A DNA stretch of 50,779 bases from Bacteroidaceae bacterium (GTDB taxonomy: Bacteria > Bacteroidota > Bacteroidia > Bacteroidales > Bacteroidaceae): contig JAEEZS010000038.1 in the NCBI GenBank assembly GCA_016291905.1, positions 1 to 50,779 on the forward strand, read 5' to 3'. The notes beneath the pieces are model-generated. The model worked only from the letters and a program-made list of their open reading frames with translations, had not been told where the DNA came from and did not search any database. Shown here in pieces: positions 7,863 to 16,593 of the stretch (its first letter is position 1; each line of letters begins with the position of its first letter). The position numbers and the translations under genes are program-made.

Positions 7863-10835
7863 TTATTCGTTTTCAGTTGTAAACCTGCCATTCTTGAAGA
7901 TACGGTCATTGACCAGATAGTTGTCAATCTGGTGTACGACGGCGTATGATGACGTTTCGATGTTCACTAGGGCGTTCGAGCTGGCAAACTCAATGTCGCG
8001 GGTCATGATGTTGTAGTCTTGACCTTCCTTGCCGTTGTTGATAACATAGCAAGTGTTGTCAATCTCATCAATGTCGCCCTTAACAGAGATGGTCGGATGT
8101 GCACTGTAGGGACTGTCTTTCGTCTCAACGGTGACCTTGCTGAATCGTTTGGTCTGGTTGTCAAGCGAAGCTGTTTCGTAGTTAACGACGGTATAGACAT
8201 TATTACCTTCTACCATTTGGTGTGGTTTCTCATCGACATATACCGAGTTATCTTGGAAGTGATATTTCACAAAGTCGATAATCAGCATGGCCCGTTTCTC
8301 GATACTCTTCTTCTGAGTAGTAATCTGATTGTTCTTCTGGTTGATGTCTGCCTGCAGGTCTTCAATCTGCATACGGACAACAGCCGTGTCGGGTTCGTTG
8401 TTGCTTAACTTCTGAGCCAGCGTGTTCTGCAGTTCCTCAAGCTGAGTCTCAAGGTCAGCAACGTCGAGGATGATCTCATTGACAATCTCAGTCTCTTCCT
8501 CAAGGTCGCCCCAGTTGGGAAGGCCCCTGTCGTAAGCATCCAGGATAGCGTCGTTGGTGGGAACGTAAACGGTGTAATGATAGGTGTTGAACGTATGAAC
8601 GTTGTAGTCAAGACCGTTGGCGTTTTCGAAAATCCAGAACTTCTTTGTGCTGTCGGCATCAAGCTGTCCTTTATCGTTACGGGCTCCCACCAATTCAACC
8701 ACGTCATTGGACGTTTCGCAGAGTTGGAAGAACTCGTAGAAGTTCTCATGACGGACGGGATCGGAGAGCACCTTATAAACAGACTGCGTCGGGGGTTGAA
8801 TCATGCCTTCATCCAGACGGTAAGTAACACCGTTTTCCTGATAATAAATCTCACCGATAGGCAGGCCAGTATCAACACCTGTGGTGTCAATCTCAATCTC
8901 ATGTCCACCATAGACACGGTCAACGACGGGGACTTCTTCTGTAACACCATTGAGCGTACGTGTCATGGTTTCGGAGCCATATTCTACTTTGACAGTACCA
9001 TAACCCTTGGCCATGTGGTATTTGTTGCCATCTTGGAAGTCGCCGACGATGACGTAGTATTCCATCATCTGCGTAAGTAGGTTCTCGATACGGCCAGAGT
9101 TGGTGAGGTTCGCGCCCTGCTCAATGAACTCACCTGTGGTCTTGTCGTAAGTCCACGTCTCTGCATAGACACTTGCTTTTTTTGAGCCGACGGGCGGTTC
9201 GTAGTGGAAAATGTAGCAGGTGGGGTTGGGGGCCCTCAACGAAGAGACGTCGTTGTAACGCATGGCACTCTCAGAGGGAACAATAAGGCTGAACCAGCTG
9301 TCCATAGCCAGCAGGTATTTGTCGTATTCATAGGAGTTAATTGCCCAGTAGGCTATCTGGGTCGTTTCGCCCAACATGACAGGAGCAATGACGGCCACGT
9401 AGCGGGCGGGGCTGTAAACTTCTTTCGTTACATAAACCACACCGTTGTTGGTAATCATACATTCGTCGATGTGGGCAATTTCAATCTTCATGGATTCGCG
9501 GGCGTCATTCATGATGCTCTCAAACTTGCTCGGCACCGTAGCATTGAAGGTCGATTTCATGACGTTGCGGAGCAGGGCCTGAATGACATCCATTGGAATG
9601 CTGTCCACAGCTTCCTCCAATCCGGCACGGGTCGTGATGGAAATGCGATTGCCGTCGGCACGGATGCCATAGCGCTCGATGAGGGCCTTACCCTTGCCAG
9701 TCCTAAAGTAATTTTCGAGGGTCTCGTCGTTGGGGACGAACATGGCACCCATATCGGCTTCCACTGAACCACCTACACCAGAGGTATAACTGTTCCAACC
9801 CGGATCGTAGTAGAGAGTACCCTTAGCCGCTTGTGTGCGTTGGTCATCGTCAACGAAGGAAGAGTAGTCGCCTGATTCATTGCGGTTACGTGTGGAAGTG
9901 AAGTAACGCTTTTCATACACACGTTCTGCATTGGCATCATCGTTATAGTGGAACAGACGGTTGTAGTCGCTGGTCAGCTGTGCGTTGTACACGGGTACGG
10001 CGAAGCGGTCGAGCAGGCGGCTGAAGAGCTGTGTCTTCGGGTTGCGGCGAATCTCCTCGGCCATGTTCGAGGGCGGAATAAGCAGGCCGTCCAGCTGATG
10101 TACATAACCGTTTTTACAAGTCACGTTCTGGTTGATGACGCGCTTGTCAAAGACGAAAGCATCGCTGGAAGTGATGTCGCCATATCGATGGTTGAAGAGG
10201 ATCTCAAGGTCATTGAGGGTGATGTTGTTCTGATAAAGCTGCTCTTCCAGGAAATGAACCATCAGGAAGTTGGTGCCATCAAGAGCCAGACGGATGCCTT
10301 TTTCGCGATACTTGTCCCAGAACTTGTTGTTCTGTGGCAACTCGGTGCCGGCATAATGTCCGATGGTGTCCACAACGTTGGCCGAGGTCACTTGGCGGAG
10401 GCAGCGTCCTTCCTGAACCTCAGCGTCCGTGCCGGAGGCGGCAGAAGAGGACATCATTTCCAGCAGGTAGGCATTGTCCAACATGCTGTTGTAGAGGATC
10501 ACCTTTTTCTGAGCTTCGCTCAACTGGGAATAGCTGGTCAGCCCCCACGCGTCCTTGATGCCTTTCATAAAGGCCTCGTCGTCGGCGGCGAACAGCGTCT
10601 TACTACCTGTCTTCGACAACACTTCTGTGTAGTTAAGGTCATCGATGACTTTCAAGAAATAAGTGAAATTGCCTTTTTCTTGCATGTAGTCGTAAATACT
10701 GGCGCCGAGCCAATCTGGTTCTTCGTCGTCGAGGAGATAGGGATCCTTACACGACTGAACGCCTACACACAAGATTAACAAAGCCGCAAAAACACTGATT
10801 TCGCGAATCTTACCATGGTGTTTTGAGGTATTCAT
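7863..10835 (-). CDS. Large multi-FAS1 lipoprotein with internal coiled coil, first gene of SusCD operon
   Basis: A 990-residue predicted lipoprotein (VGVQSC, Cys about 29). Several FAS1-like units are visible: KTLFAADDEAFMKGI with NGYVHQLDGLLIPP (about 75-250), FVPNDETLENYF with TNNGVVYVTKEVYSP (about 360-530), and a C-terminal one with YTVYVPTNDAILDAYDRGL (about 745-765). A strongly charged heptad-like helix rich in Glu, Gln and Leu (about 775-860, LETQLEELQNTL onward) sits inside the last FAS1 unit, as a coiled-coil insertion. It is the first gene after a candidate promoter and runs straight into susC. No catalytic motif is seen. I infer a surface binding or scaffold role. The FAS1 identification is by motif only and could be tested by a profile search. 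Confidence 0.8.
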   Translation of the reverse strand: MNTSKHHGKIREISVFAALLILCVGVQSCKDPYLLDDEEPDWLGASIYDYMQEKGNFTYFLKVIDDLNYTEVLSKTGSKTLFAADDEAFMKGIKDAWGLTSYSQLSEAQKKVILYNSMLDNAYLLEMMSSSAASGTDAEVQEGRCLRQVTSANVVDTIGHYAGTELPQNNKFWDKYREKGIRLALDGTNFLMVHFLEEQLYQNNITLNDLEILFNHRYGDITSSDAFVFDKRVINQNVTCKNGYVHQLDGLLIPPSNMAEEIRRNPKTQLFSRLLDRFAVPVYNAQLTSDYNRLFHYNDDANAERVYEKRYFTSTRNRNESGDYSSFVDDDQRTQAAKGTLYYDPGWNSYTSGVGGSVEADMGAMFVPNDETLENYFRTGKGKALIERYGIRADGNRISITTRAGLEEAVDSIPMDVIQALLRNVMKSTFNATVPSKFESIMNDARESMKIEIAHIDECMITNNGVVYVTKEVYSPARYVAVIAPVMLGETTQIAYWAINSYEYDKYLLAMDSWFSLIVPSESAMRYNDVSSLRAPNPTCYIFHYEPPVGSKKASVYAETWTYDKTTGEFIEQGANLTNSGRIENLLTQMMEYYVIVGDFQDGNKYHMAKGYGTVKVEYGSETMTRTLNGVTEEVPVVDRVYGGHEIEIDTTGVDTGLPIGEIYYQENGVTYRLDEGMIQPPTQSVYKVLSDPVRHENFYEFFQLCETSNDVVELVGARNDKGQLDADSTKKFWIFENANGLDYNVHTFNTYHYTVYVPTNDAILDAYDRGLPNWGDLEEETEIVNEIILDVADLETQLEELQNTLAQKLSNNEPDTAVVRMQIEDLQADINQKNNQITTQKKSIEKRAMLIIDFVKYHFQDNSVYVDEKPHQMVEGNNVYTVVNYETASLDNQTKRFSKVTVETKDSPYSAHPTISVKGDIDEIDNTCYVINNGKEGQDYNIMTRDIEFASSNALVNIETSSYAVVHQIDNYLVNDRIFKNGRFTTENE

Positions 10836-10895
10836 ACAGTTTTTATTAATTAATATTATTTTTCTCTTGTTTCTCTGGTTAGTGAATTAACCGCG

Positions 10896-10903
10896 CAAAG
10901 TTA
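10896..10903 (-). promoter_or_regulatory. Candidate Bacteroidetes -7 box for the FAS1-SusCD operon
   Basis: On the minus strand TAACTTTG matches TAnnTTTG and lies about 60 bases before the ATG at 10835. At the expected -33 spacing there is only a T-rich stretch with no clear TTTG, so the match is partial. Confidence 0.45.
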
Positions 10904-10988
10904 AGAAAAAAAAACACGCTGAAGAATTTTTAACACAAAAAATGAGTCTCTTTGTGCATTTTTTTTGTCTTTAACGGGATTTTCGCGG

Positions 10989-11013
10989 GAAAAAACCATT
11001 TTTCCGGTTTTTC
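10989..11013 (-). terminator. Weak hairpin after the beta-propeller lipoprotein gene
   Basis: Directly after the stop codon at 11015 the minus strand can pair AAAAACC with GGTTTTT across an 8-base loop. The stem is AT-rich and is followed by GC-rich sequence, not by a long T-run. It is a possible weak terminator only. Confidence 0.3.
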
Positions 11014-11014
11014 A

Positions 11015-12532
11015 TCAATACTTTTCGTGGTAAACGGCGCTGCTTGTTGGGCCGTTAATGCGCCGTGCGAATTGTTGGGGAGAAATCGTGACAGGTCCCT
11101 TCATGAATTCGGGGACATTATAGCTTTTGTAGAACTGTTCGTAGTAGTCGGGAACCTTCTGCGGGATGACGAAAGGCTTGCGCCCACGTCCTTTCTTGTC
11201 GAAGTAGGCAAGGTAGAGGCGGGTGAAGTTTCCATCGTACCGACGGCTGCTGAAAAGCACCCAGCGTCCATTGCTGCTCCAGTTGTGGAAACTCTCGGTG
11301 TCGGGGCTATTGATTTCATTGAGTTTTCGCATGTTGCCGCTCTGGAGGTCCATCAACAGAAGGTCTCCGCTGCGGTGCCAGATGTGAAAGACGCCATAGT
11401 CACCAATAGAGAGCATCAAGTAGCGTCCGTCAGGCGAGACACGGGGCAGGGTGACGCTTTGACCAGAGGAGGCAGCGTCAAATACGAGCTCGCGTGGGCC
11501 GAAGTGCTTGGTCGCAGGGTCGAAACTCTTTTTGTAGAGGTTGTATTTGAATTCTTGATAACGGTCGATAATCTCACGGTCACGTCGGCTGTAGTCGCGG
11601 ACAATGAAATTGGCTGATACATAGTAGAGTGTTTTGCCGTCAGGTGCCCAGCAGGGATAGCATTCCCATTCGGTAGTATCGTTCTCAACGGTTGTCACTT
11701 CGTTGAGGTCTATGTCGTAGAGGATAAGGTCGCTATAAAGGTCTTGTACCTCGATTTTCTCGTTGTTACGCGTGTGGAATGACTGGCCTGTATTATTGAC
11801 AGAATAGGCGATGTAGTTGTGTGTGGGGTGCCAGGCAGGATAAACGCCGGCAGAGAGCGTGGAGTCGGTCTTGAGGTTGATTTTTCGGATGTCACCGTTG
11901 AAAGCCATGATAGTTCCTCCCTTGTGCTGGCGGGCATGGAACTGCAGGCTGTCGGGGTTGTAGTTTTTCACGGAGTGACAGTTGATGCATTGTCCGTTTT
12001 CATCGGTAGAGATGAGCATGTTGCTGAAAATGACGCTTTCATCGTAGTTCTCCAGACAACGTTGGCTGATGATGAGGTCTTCGTAGGTGACGTAGGAGGG
12101 TGCAATAAGGCGGTAGGTGATATAGGGGTCCACCTTCTCTTCTGCCACGCTGATAGTGAATGGCTTGAGAGATTTCCATTTCTCCTTTCCCTCCAGCTTG
12201 ACATAGGCAGTAACGGTAATATCTTTACCGATGCACTTGCCGATAAAGTTGCGCCATTTTTTCATGCTTGGACGCACGTCCGTACCGCTGAGGGTAAGCG
12301 TCTCTTCGCCACAAGTGAAGGTGGTGACGGCTTTTTTCAAATCGGGCAGGGTATAACGCCAAGTGAGGGGTGCGATGTTAGGCGGAATAGTGACGTCGGT
12401 GTAGTCAGGCGTGATTTTTGCCTTTGTGACGCTCTTCTCAAAGTCGGTAGGAACACTGGCGGAACAGCCGACGAGAGCGGCAGTAATTATCAAAAGGAAA
12501 CAATATCTTTTCATGCGCTGTTTGTTTTTCAT
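11015..12532 (-). CDS. TolB/PD40-like beta-propeller lipoprotein with CxxCH motif
   Basis: A 505-residue lipoprotein (signal ending AALVGC, Cys 23). An Ig-like N-terminal part is followed by QCINCHSVK at residues 181-189. CINCH is the covalent haem-attachment pattern CxxCH of c-type cytochromes. The rest holds PD40/WD40-like propeller blades, each with a W/S-PDG-type turn (CWAPDGKTLYYVS, RVSPDGRYLMLS, NWSSNGRWVLFSS). It starts 2 bases after the upstream membrane-protein gene, so the two are surely co-transcribed. An ATG six codons later is an alternative start that leaves a shorter n-region. Function is unknown. One haem site in a propeller lipoprotein suggests a redox or sensing role, but this is inference, and CxxCH alone does not prove haem binding. 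Confidence 0.8.
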   Translation of the reverse strand: MKNKQRMKRYCFLLIITAALVGCSASVPTDFEKSVTKAKITPDYTDVTIPPNIAPLTWRYTLPDLKKAVTTFTCGEETLTLSGTDVRPSMKKWRNFIGKCIGKDITVTAYVKLEGKEKWKSLKPFTISVAEEKVDPYITYRLIAPSYVTYEDLIISQRCLENYDESVIFSNMLISTDENGQCINCHSVKNYNPDSLQFHARQHKGGTIMAFNGDIRKINLKTDSTLSAGVYPAWHPTHNYIAYSVNNTGQSFHTRNNEKIEVQDLYSDLILYDIDLNEVTTVENDTTEWECYPCWAPDGKTLYYVSANFIVRDYSRRDREIIDRYQEFKYNLYKKSFDPATKHFGPRELVFDAASSGQSVTLPRVSPDGRYLMLSIGDYGVFHIWHRSGDLLLMDLQSGNMRKLNEINSPDTESFHNWSSNGRWVLFSSRRYDGNFTRLYLAYFDKKGRGRKPFVIPQKVPDYYEQFYKSYNVPEFMKGPVTISPQQFARRINGPTSSAVYHEKY

Positions 12533-12534
12533 TT

Positions 12535-14484
12535 TTAATAGGATTTGACGTCGCGGATGAAGAAGTAGAAGTAGAAATAGGTGTTGCCGAAGCGCTCGTA
12601 GAACTTCTGCTTGATGACGGGGTCGCGTTCGGCATTCTCCGTGATGGCATTTTTGCGGGCGTACTCCATGAATGCTTGGAATTTGCTCTTGACGCTCTTC
12701 TCGAAGGGCATTTTACTGATGTCCACCTTGCCTGGTTCCAGGTTGCCAAAGAGTAGCGCAGCCTCTTGGTAGTGCGTGGGCATGCGGTCTGTCTTATGGC
12801 TGTTGGCATAGCGGAAGAAATTCTGCCAGAACGTGGGGATATCCTTGAGGGTAAGGGCACACATCAGTCCAGCCTCGTCGAACATCGGTGTCGATTTCTC
12901 GCCAAAGGAATGGGCAAAGTAGTTGAGCAGGTAGATTTCGACGAGGGAATTGTCGCCGTCCAACTGGTCCTCGTAGCAGTAGAGTGGGAGGATGGTGGCA
13001 AACTCCTTGTCTTTCTGGATGAGTTTGGGATTATCAACAAACTGTTGGTAGTGTGCTGCCCATTTCTTGTGGAACCATGTCTTGGAGAGCGTGTTGAGGT
13101 ATTTCTGCGCGGAGATGTATTCGCCTGAGAGTATGGCGCACTTCGTCATGTACTTGAGGTATTCCACACGCCAGCCATACTCCACGCCGTCCTCCAAACA
13201 CCAGCGGTAACAGAAGTTGAAGCGGGCGTAGTTGTAATAGAGCATCTTGCCGCCCACCTGCATCATGCGGATGTCGAGTGGCGTGTTGGGCCTGTTTCCG
13301 CCATCGAGGTAAGTGAACATCTCGTCGCCTCCGCGTCCCAGCTTCAGTAAGGCGAGGTTCTTCGCCATGACGATGAGGCGTGTGGGCTCGTCCTTCTGCT
13401 TTTTCACGATATTGAGAACGCCTTTGTAATCCATTTTCTCCATAGCGGCTTCAATTTTCAGCTCGTTGTGGAAATTGGCATCCTTGTACCAGAAGAGGAA
13501 GACAAACAGGGCGGAGAGTGCGATGGCACCACCGTTCCAACAGAGGGTGCCAACAGCCTCGGAGGATAGCTTTGGCTTGGCGGCCTTTTTGCCCTTGCTG
13601 TTCTTTTTCGTTTTGGCGGTCTGTTGGCTCTTTAACTCGTTGGCTGACTGCTCTATCGGCTCGATTTCCTCCTCTTTCTTAAACCGGCAAAATGCCAGGG
13701 CAATGGCTGAAAGGAAAAGCAGGAAATAAGGCCACCAGAAGACAAGTTGCTCCTTTGTGAGGCGGAACATGGGCAACCCTGCCAGATAAATCCAGTTCGA
13801 GCGGACCATCGTAAACGCGTAATAATATAAATAAGGAGTAAGGGCGATGCCTACGATGCAGAGCGCTATCGCCACCCAGTCGCGCTTACGGGCAGAGTTG
13901 TTGCCTTGTTTTCCCTGTAGGGATGACAGGGCGATGAGCAGGGCTGCCATCAGGGCATAAAAGCCGAAGAGGGGAAAGCCTGCTATAAACAGCACGGCAA
14001 TATATGCCCATCGTTCCCATGACTTGTGAATCAGTTGCCAGCCCCGCACAGCCAGCATTGTGAAGGTGAAGCCTACGGCAGCGCTGAAAAGAAATGCCTG
14101 CGTCTTTGTGAGGAAAATCCAGTAGCCTACTTCCAAGGCACAGCCGATAAGTAAGCCTACAGGGATAAGGGCCAGCGCAGCCCGGTGGTCGGGGATGCGG
14201 AAGACTTTCAGCGTCAGCAGGTATACCGACAGCCATAGCCCGACAAGCAACAGCGCGCCCAGCCAAGGATAGTACATGAACTGGTTGAAGAACGTGGCGA
14301 TGACTGTCAGGAATCCGGCAGGGTACGACATGCGCCGTGAGAACCACATCTCAGTAGGCAGCCACAAGCTGAGTTCCTGCGAACGGAACAGCAATTCATT
14401 CTCGAAAACGAGCAATAAGACATAGACCACCAGCAAGAAACTCAGGCCTATAATCAGCGGAAGATGCTTTGTAGGTTTCTTCAT
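12535..14484 (-). CDS. Multi-pass membrane protein resembling the DUF6057 family
   Basis: About 649 residues. The first ~260 contain around eight hydrophobic membrane segments (for example LPLIIGLSFLLVVYVLLLVF and WLGALLLVGLWLSVYLLTL). A Lys-rich cytoplasmic-looking linker (TKKNSKGKKAAKPKL) and one more membrane segment (ALSALFVFLFWY) follow. The C-terminal ~280 residues look helical and TPR-like. The start at 14484 is preferred over an ATG at 14505 because the earlier codon lies inside the -7 promoter box and could not be on the transcript. The partner gene downstream encodes the CxxCH propeller lipoprotein. I recall DUF6057 proteins paired with such lipoproteins in Bacteroidales, but function is not established. 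Confidence 0.8.
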   Translation of the reverse strand: MKKPTKHLPLIIGLSFLLVVYVLLLVFENELLFRSQELSLWLPTEMWFSRRMSYPAGFLTVIATFFNQFMYYPWLGALLLVGLWLSVYLLTLKVFRIPDHRAALALIPVGLLIGCALEVGYWIFLTKTQAFLFSAAVGFTFTMLAVRGWQLIHKSWERWAYIAVLFIAGFPLFGFYALMAALLIALSSLQGKQGNNSARKRDWVAIALCIVGIALTPYLYYYAFTMVRSNWIYLAGLPMFRLTKEQLVFWWPYFLLFLSAIALAFCRFKKEEEIEPIEQSANELKSQQTAKTKKNSKGKKAAKPKLSSEAVGTLCWNGGAIALSALFVFLFWYKDANFHNELKIEAAMEKMDYKGVLNIVKKQKDEPTRLIVMAKNLALLKLGRGGDEMFTYLDGGNRPNTPLDIRMMQVGGKMLYYNYARFNFCYRWCLEDGVEYGWRVEYLKYMTKCAILSGEYISAQKYLNTLSKTWFHKKWAAHYQQFVDNPKLIQKDKEFATILPLYCYEDQLDGDNSLVEIYLLNYFAHSFGEKSTPMFDEAGLMCALTLKDIPTFWQNFFRYANSHKTDRMPTHYQEAALLFGNLEPGKVDISKMPFEKSVKSKFQAFMEYARKNAITENAERDPVIKQKFYERFGNTYFYFYFFIRDVKSY

Positions 14485-14502
14485 AATCTCAGTTATAATC
14501 TG

Positions 14503-14534
14503 CAAAGATAGTGCAAGCCGAAAGAAAAAACAAA
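14503..14534 (-). promoter_or_regulatory. Bacteroidetes promoter for the DUF6057-like operon
   Basis: On the minus strand TTTG (14531-14534), a 20-base spacer, then TATCTTTG (14503-14510), an exact match to the primary-sigma consensus. Transcription should begin near 14496. That leaves a leader of only about 12 bases and decides the start codon of the gene. Confidence 0.8.
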
Positions 14535-14570
14535 TTTATTTGAGTTTTTTGAGGCGCAGCCTATCTAAAA

Positions 14571-14587
14571 GCCCCCGAAGGGGGATT
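14571..14587 (-). terminator. Candidate terminator after the GH5 gene
   Basis: On the minus strand CCCCC-TTC-GGGGG is followed by CTTTTAGA. The stem is short but GC-only and lies about 90 bases beyond the GH5 stop codon. The T-run is brief. Confidence 0.5.
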
Positions 14588-14676
14588 AAAGATAAGCCCT
14601 TTCCTGCACTTTTCAAAAAGTTAGGTTAAAAAAATGCAGGAAGTCTGAAAAAACGTGCGGCAGAAGGAGCGTGGAT

Positions 14677-16233
14677 TTATCGGGGGGCTCTGTTGTAAAC
14701 AGATTCAAGGGTGTAGCTGGCATCGTCACTGGTTGTGGCTCGAATCATGGTTCGAATGATTGACTCCTGCCCGTTTTGGTACGAGCCGTCATTGTGGCTG
14801 AAGTAGTTATGATGCTCGTTTCCACTTCCAGGAACATTGTTGTCCCAAATAATTGCGGACATGCCATAGGTGTGGGCCGCGCGGCACACATACTCCAGAT
14901 AGTAATCGCGGAAAAGGTTGGAGCGCTCGGAGGTGTGCATGACGCAGCCGTATTCGCCGATATAAACGGGGATGTTGTTGGCAATGAACTTCTGATGTAG
15001 CTTCTGGAATATTTCTACGACATGATCTTCGTTGCTTCCATCCTGGTATTTGCCAGCTGCAGCGGTGTGTCCCCATTCCGACTTTCCATCCTCGTTCTCA
15101 GGCGAAAGCGTGAAGGTGCTGGGGTCGTAGTAGTGCACGCTGACCATGATGCGATGGGCTGCATCGGTTGGCAGCACGAAGCTGTCCTGAAGTGCAAGTT
15201 GGGGGTTCGATGCGTAGGCAGGGACGCCAATCCATCGTGTGGCGTTTTTGCCGCCTGTAGCGCGGATGGCGTTGACCACAAGTTGGTTCCACTCGTTAAG
15301 CGTCCTGTATTGCTTGCCGCCGTCTCTGAGGTTGTCGCCCCATCCCCATCCGCCGTCCTGCACTTCGTTGTACGCCTCGAAGAACAGGAATTCTCCCTTG
15401 TCCTTGAAGGCCTCGGCGATTTGTGTCCACGTCTTCTTGAGGCGTTCCTTAATTGCCTCGTTGGAGCTGTCGTTGGAGGCGGCTTCCTTGATGTTGAGCC
15501 AGTATTCGTCGTGGTGCATATTCAGGATGACGTTCAGCCCTGCGGCCTCGGCCCAGTCCACGTTCTGCTTGATTTCGGCTATGTAATTGGCGTCGATGGT
15601 CCAGGGGGAAGCTGTCTGATAGTTGCCCCAGGTGACGCAGATGCGCACCGTGCTCACACCGGCTTCCTTCAGGTTGGTGTAGAGGGCCTTGGTGGGCTTG
15701 GCGTTGTCCCAGTAACCCCATTCGAAGGGAGTCCCGTCCTGCCCCGTGCTGGTGTCGAAGTGATTGCCCAGGTTCCAGCCCCACCCGAGTTTTTTCGTAA
15801 GGGCGGCAGGGCTGTCGATGGAGCCGGCAGACTCAAAGGTGGAAAATGTCACGGAGAAGGCAGGGGCGACGACATGCTTGTTGCTCTTACTGACAATGGC
15901 TCCTTCAGGTATTGTCAGCGTGTAGGTCGTACCCTCTTCCAACGTTGGCAGCGTGATGATGACATACATGGCCGTCATGGCGCTGAGCTTTGCCGTACAC
16001 GGGGTGCCGTTCAACGTGATGCTGAGCGAAGAGCTGATAGCTACATCCATATTATAAGAGAGCGTCACTTCTTTCAGCTGCGAAGCCACGTATGCTGCGC
16101 CCTCGTTGATGCTGCATGAGTTCAGCTTGATGGTAGTCTCTTCATTAAGGTCTCCGCCCGCGCAGGCCGTGAGTCCCGTCATCATGCCGAAAATCAGCAA
16201 GGCAAATGCAGTCATTGTGTTCAGTCTTTTCAT
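14677..16233 (-). CDS. GH5-family endoglucanase-like lipoprotein
   Basis: 518 residues. The start at 16233 is chosen because it gives a signal peptide with lipobox GLTAC (Cys 24). The open frame extends 70 codons further upstream, but that stretch contains the promoter. Residues about 30-130 form a bacterial Ig-like domain (SINEGAAYVASQLKEVTLSY). The GH5 (beta/alpha)8 domain starts at LGWGWNLGNHFD (149-160). Expected catalytic residues are present: the acid/base Glu290 in FFEAYNEV and the nucleophile Glu427 in VYIGEYGCV. HHDEYW (240-245) and HYYDPSTF (367-374) line the active site in this family. The likely activity is endo-beta-1,4-glucanase or a related beta-glycanase on the cell surface. 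The exact subfamily is not determined. It is monocistronic and divergent from the HU-family gene. Confidence 0.93.
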   Translation of the reverse strand: MKRLNTMTAFALLIFGMMTGLTACAGGDLNEETTIKLNSCSINEGAAYVASQLKEVTLSYNMDVAISSSLSITLNGTPCTAKLSAMTAMYVIITLPTLEEGTTYTLTIPEGAIVSKSNKHVVAPAFSVTFSTFESAGSIDSPAALTKKLGWGWNLGNHFDTSTGQDGTPFEWGYWDNAKPTKALYTNLKEAGVSTVRICVTWGNYQTASPWTIDANYIAEIKQNVDWAEAAGLNVILNMHHDEYWLNIKEAASNDSSNEAIKERLKKTWTQIAEAFKDKGEFLFFEAYNEVQDGGWGWGDNLRDGGKQYRTLNEWNQLVVNAIRATGGKNATRWIGVPAYASNPQLALQDSFVLPTDAAHRIMVSVHYYDPSTFTLSPENEDGKSEWGHTAAAGKYQDGSNEDHVVEIFQKLHQKFIANNIPVYIGEYGCVMHTSERSNLFRDYYLEYVCRAAHTYGMSAIIWDNNVPGSGNEHHNYFSHNDGSYQNGQESIIRTMIRATTSDDASYTLESVYNRAPR

Positions 16234-16296
16234 GATTTTGTTGTTTTTTCTATGAGTATTATTGAATAGACTATGCGTCCTTTGTACATTTCGCAG

Positions 16297-16304
16297 CAAA
16301 GATA
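16297..16304 (-). promoter_or_regulatory. -7 box of the GH5 gene promoter
   Basis: The minus strand reads TATCTTTG, preceded by the A-tract GTTTCAAAAAAAAGT, which is nearly identical to the GH97 promoter at 35527. The nearest TTTG is 16 bases upstream rather than 19-21, so the -33 element is poor. The inferred leader is about 57 bases. Confidence 0.6.
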
Positions 16305-16388
16305 AAACTTTTTTTTGAAACAAATACCGTTTTTCCAGTTTTTTCGAAAAACGGTAGAGCGGGGGACGGAAAATAATCAGGAGAATTG

Positions 16389-16419
16389 TTTGGAGAGTAA
16401 GGGAAAAATGGTATCTTTG
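16389..16419 (+). promoter_or_regulatory. Bacteroidetes promoter for the HU-family gene
   Basis: TTTG (16389-16392), 19 bases, TATCTTTG (16412-16419): a full consensus match. Transcription should begin near 16426, just before the 22-bp array, giving a leader of about 170 bases. Confidence 0.8.
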
Positions 16420-16436
16420 CAAGCGAATTTCTTTAC

Positions 16437-16524
16437 AACTCAATTGGATTTTAATTAAAACTCAGTTGGATCGTAATTAAAACCCAATTGGATTGTAATT
16501 AAAACTCAATTGGGTTTTAAGAAA
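16437..16524 (+). repeat. Four 22-bp tandem repeats in the HU-gene leader
   Basis: Four contiguous units begin at 16437, 16459, 16481 and 16503. Each carries a CAATTGG core (one CAGTTGG), and the first three end in TAATTAA. A typical core is CAATTGGATTTTAATTAA. The period is exactly 22 bases, close to two helical turns, so the cores face the same side of the DNA. They lie between the predicted start of transcription and the HU-family start codon. Confidence 0.9.
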
Positions 16525-16593
16525 AAGGAAAGCGATAATGAAAAACAATAAAAAGAAAAACAGAAAAGTATTAACTAAAAGGAGTACATTATC

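Noticed and set aside
15022..16119. 365-codon open frame antisense to the GH5 gene
   Set aside because: It is a shadow of a gene with clear catalytic motifs. No start context or family feature.
16234..16443. 70-codon N-terminal extension of the GH5 protein
   Set aside because: It lies upstream of the lipoprotein signal and across the GH5 -7 box, so it would not be transcribed.
16437..16524. CRISPR array
   Set aside because: Units are contiguous 22-mers with no unique spacers, there are too few copies, and no cas genes are present. The same applies to 35992-36117.
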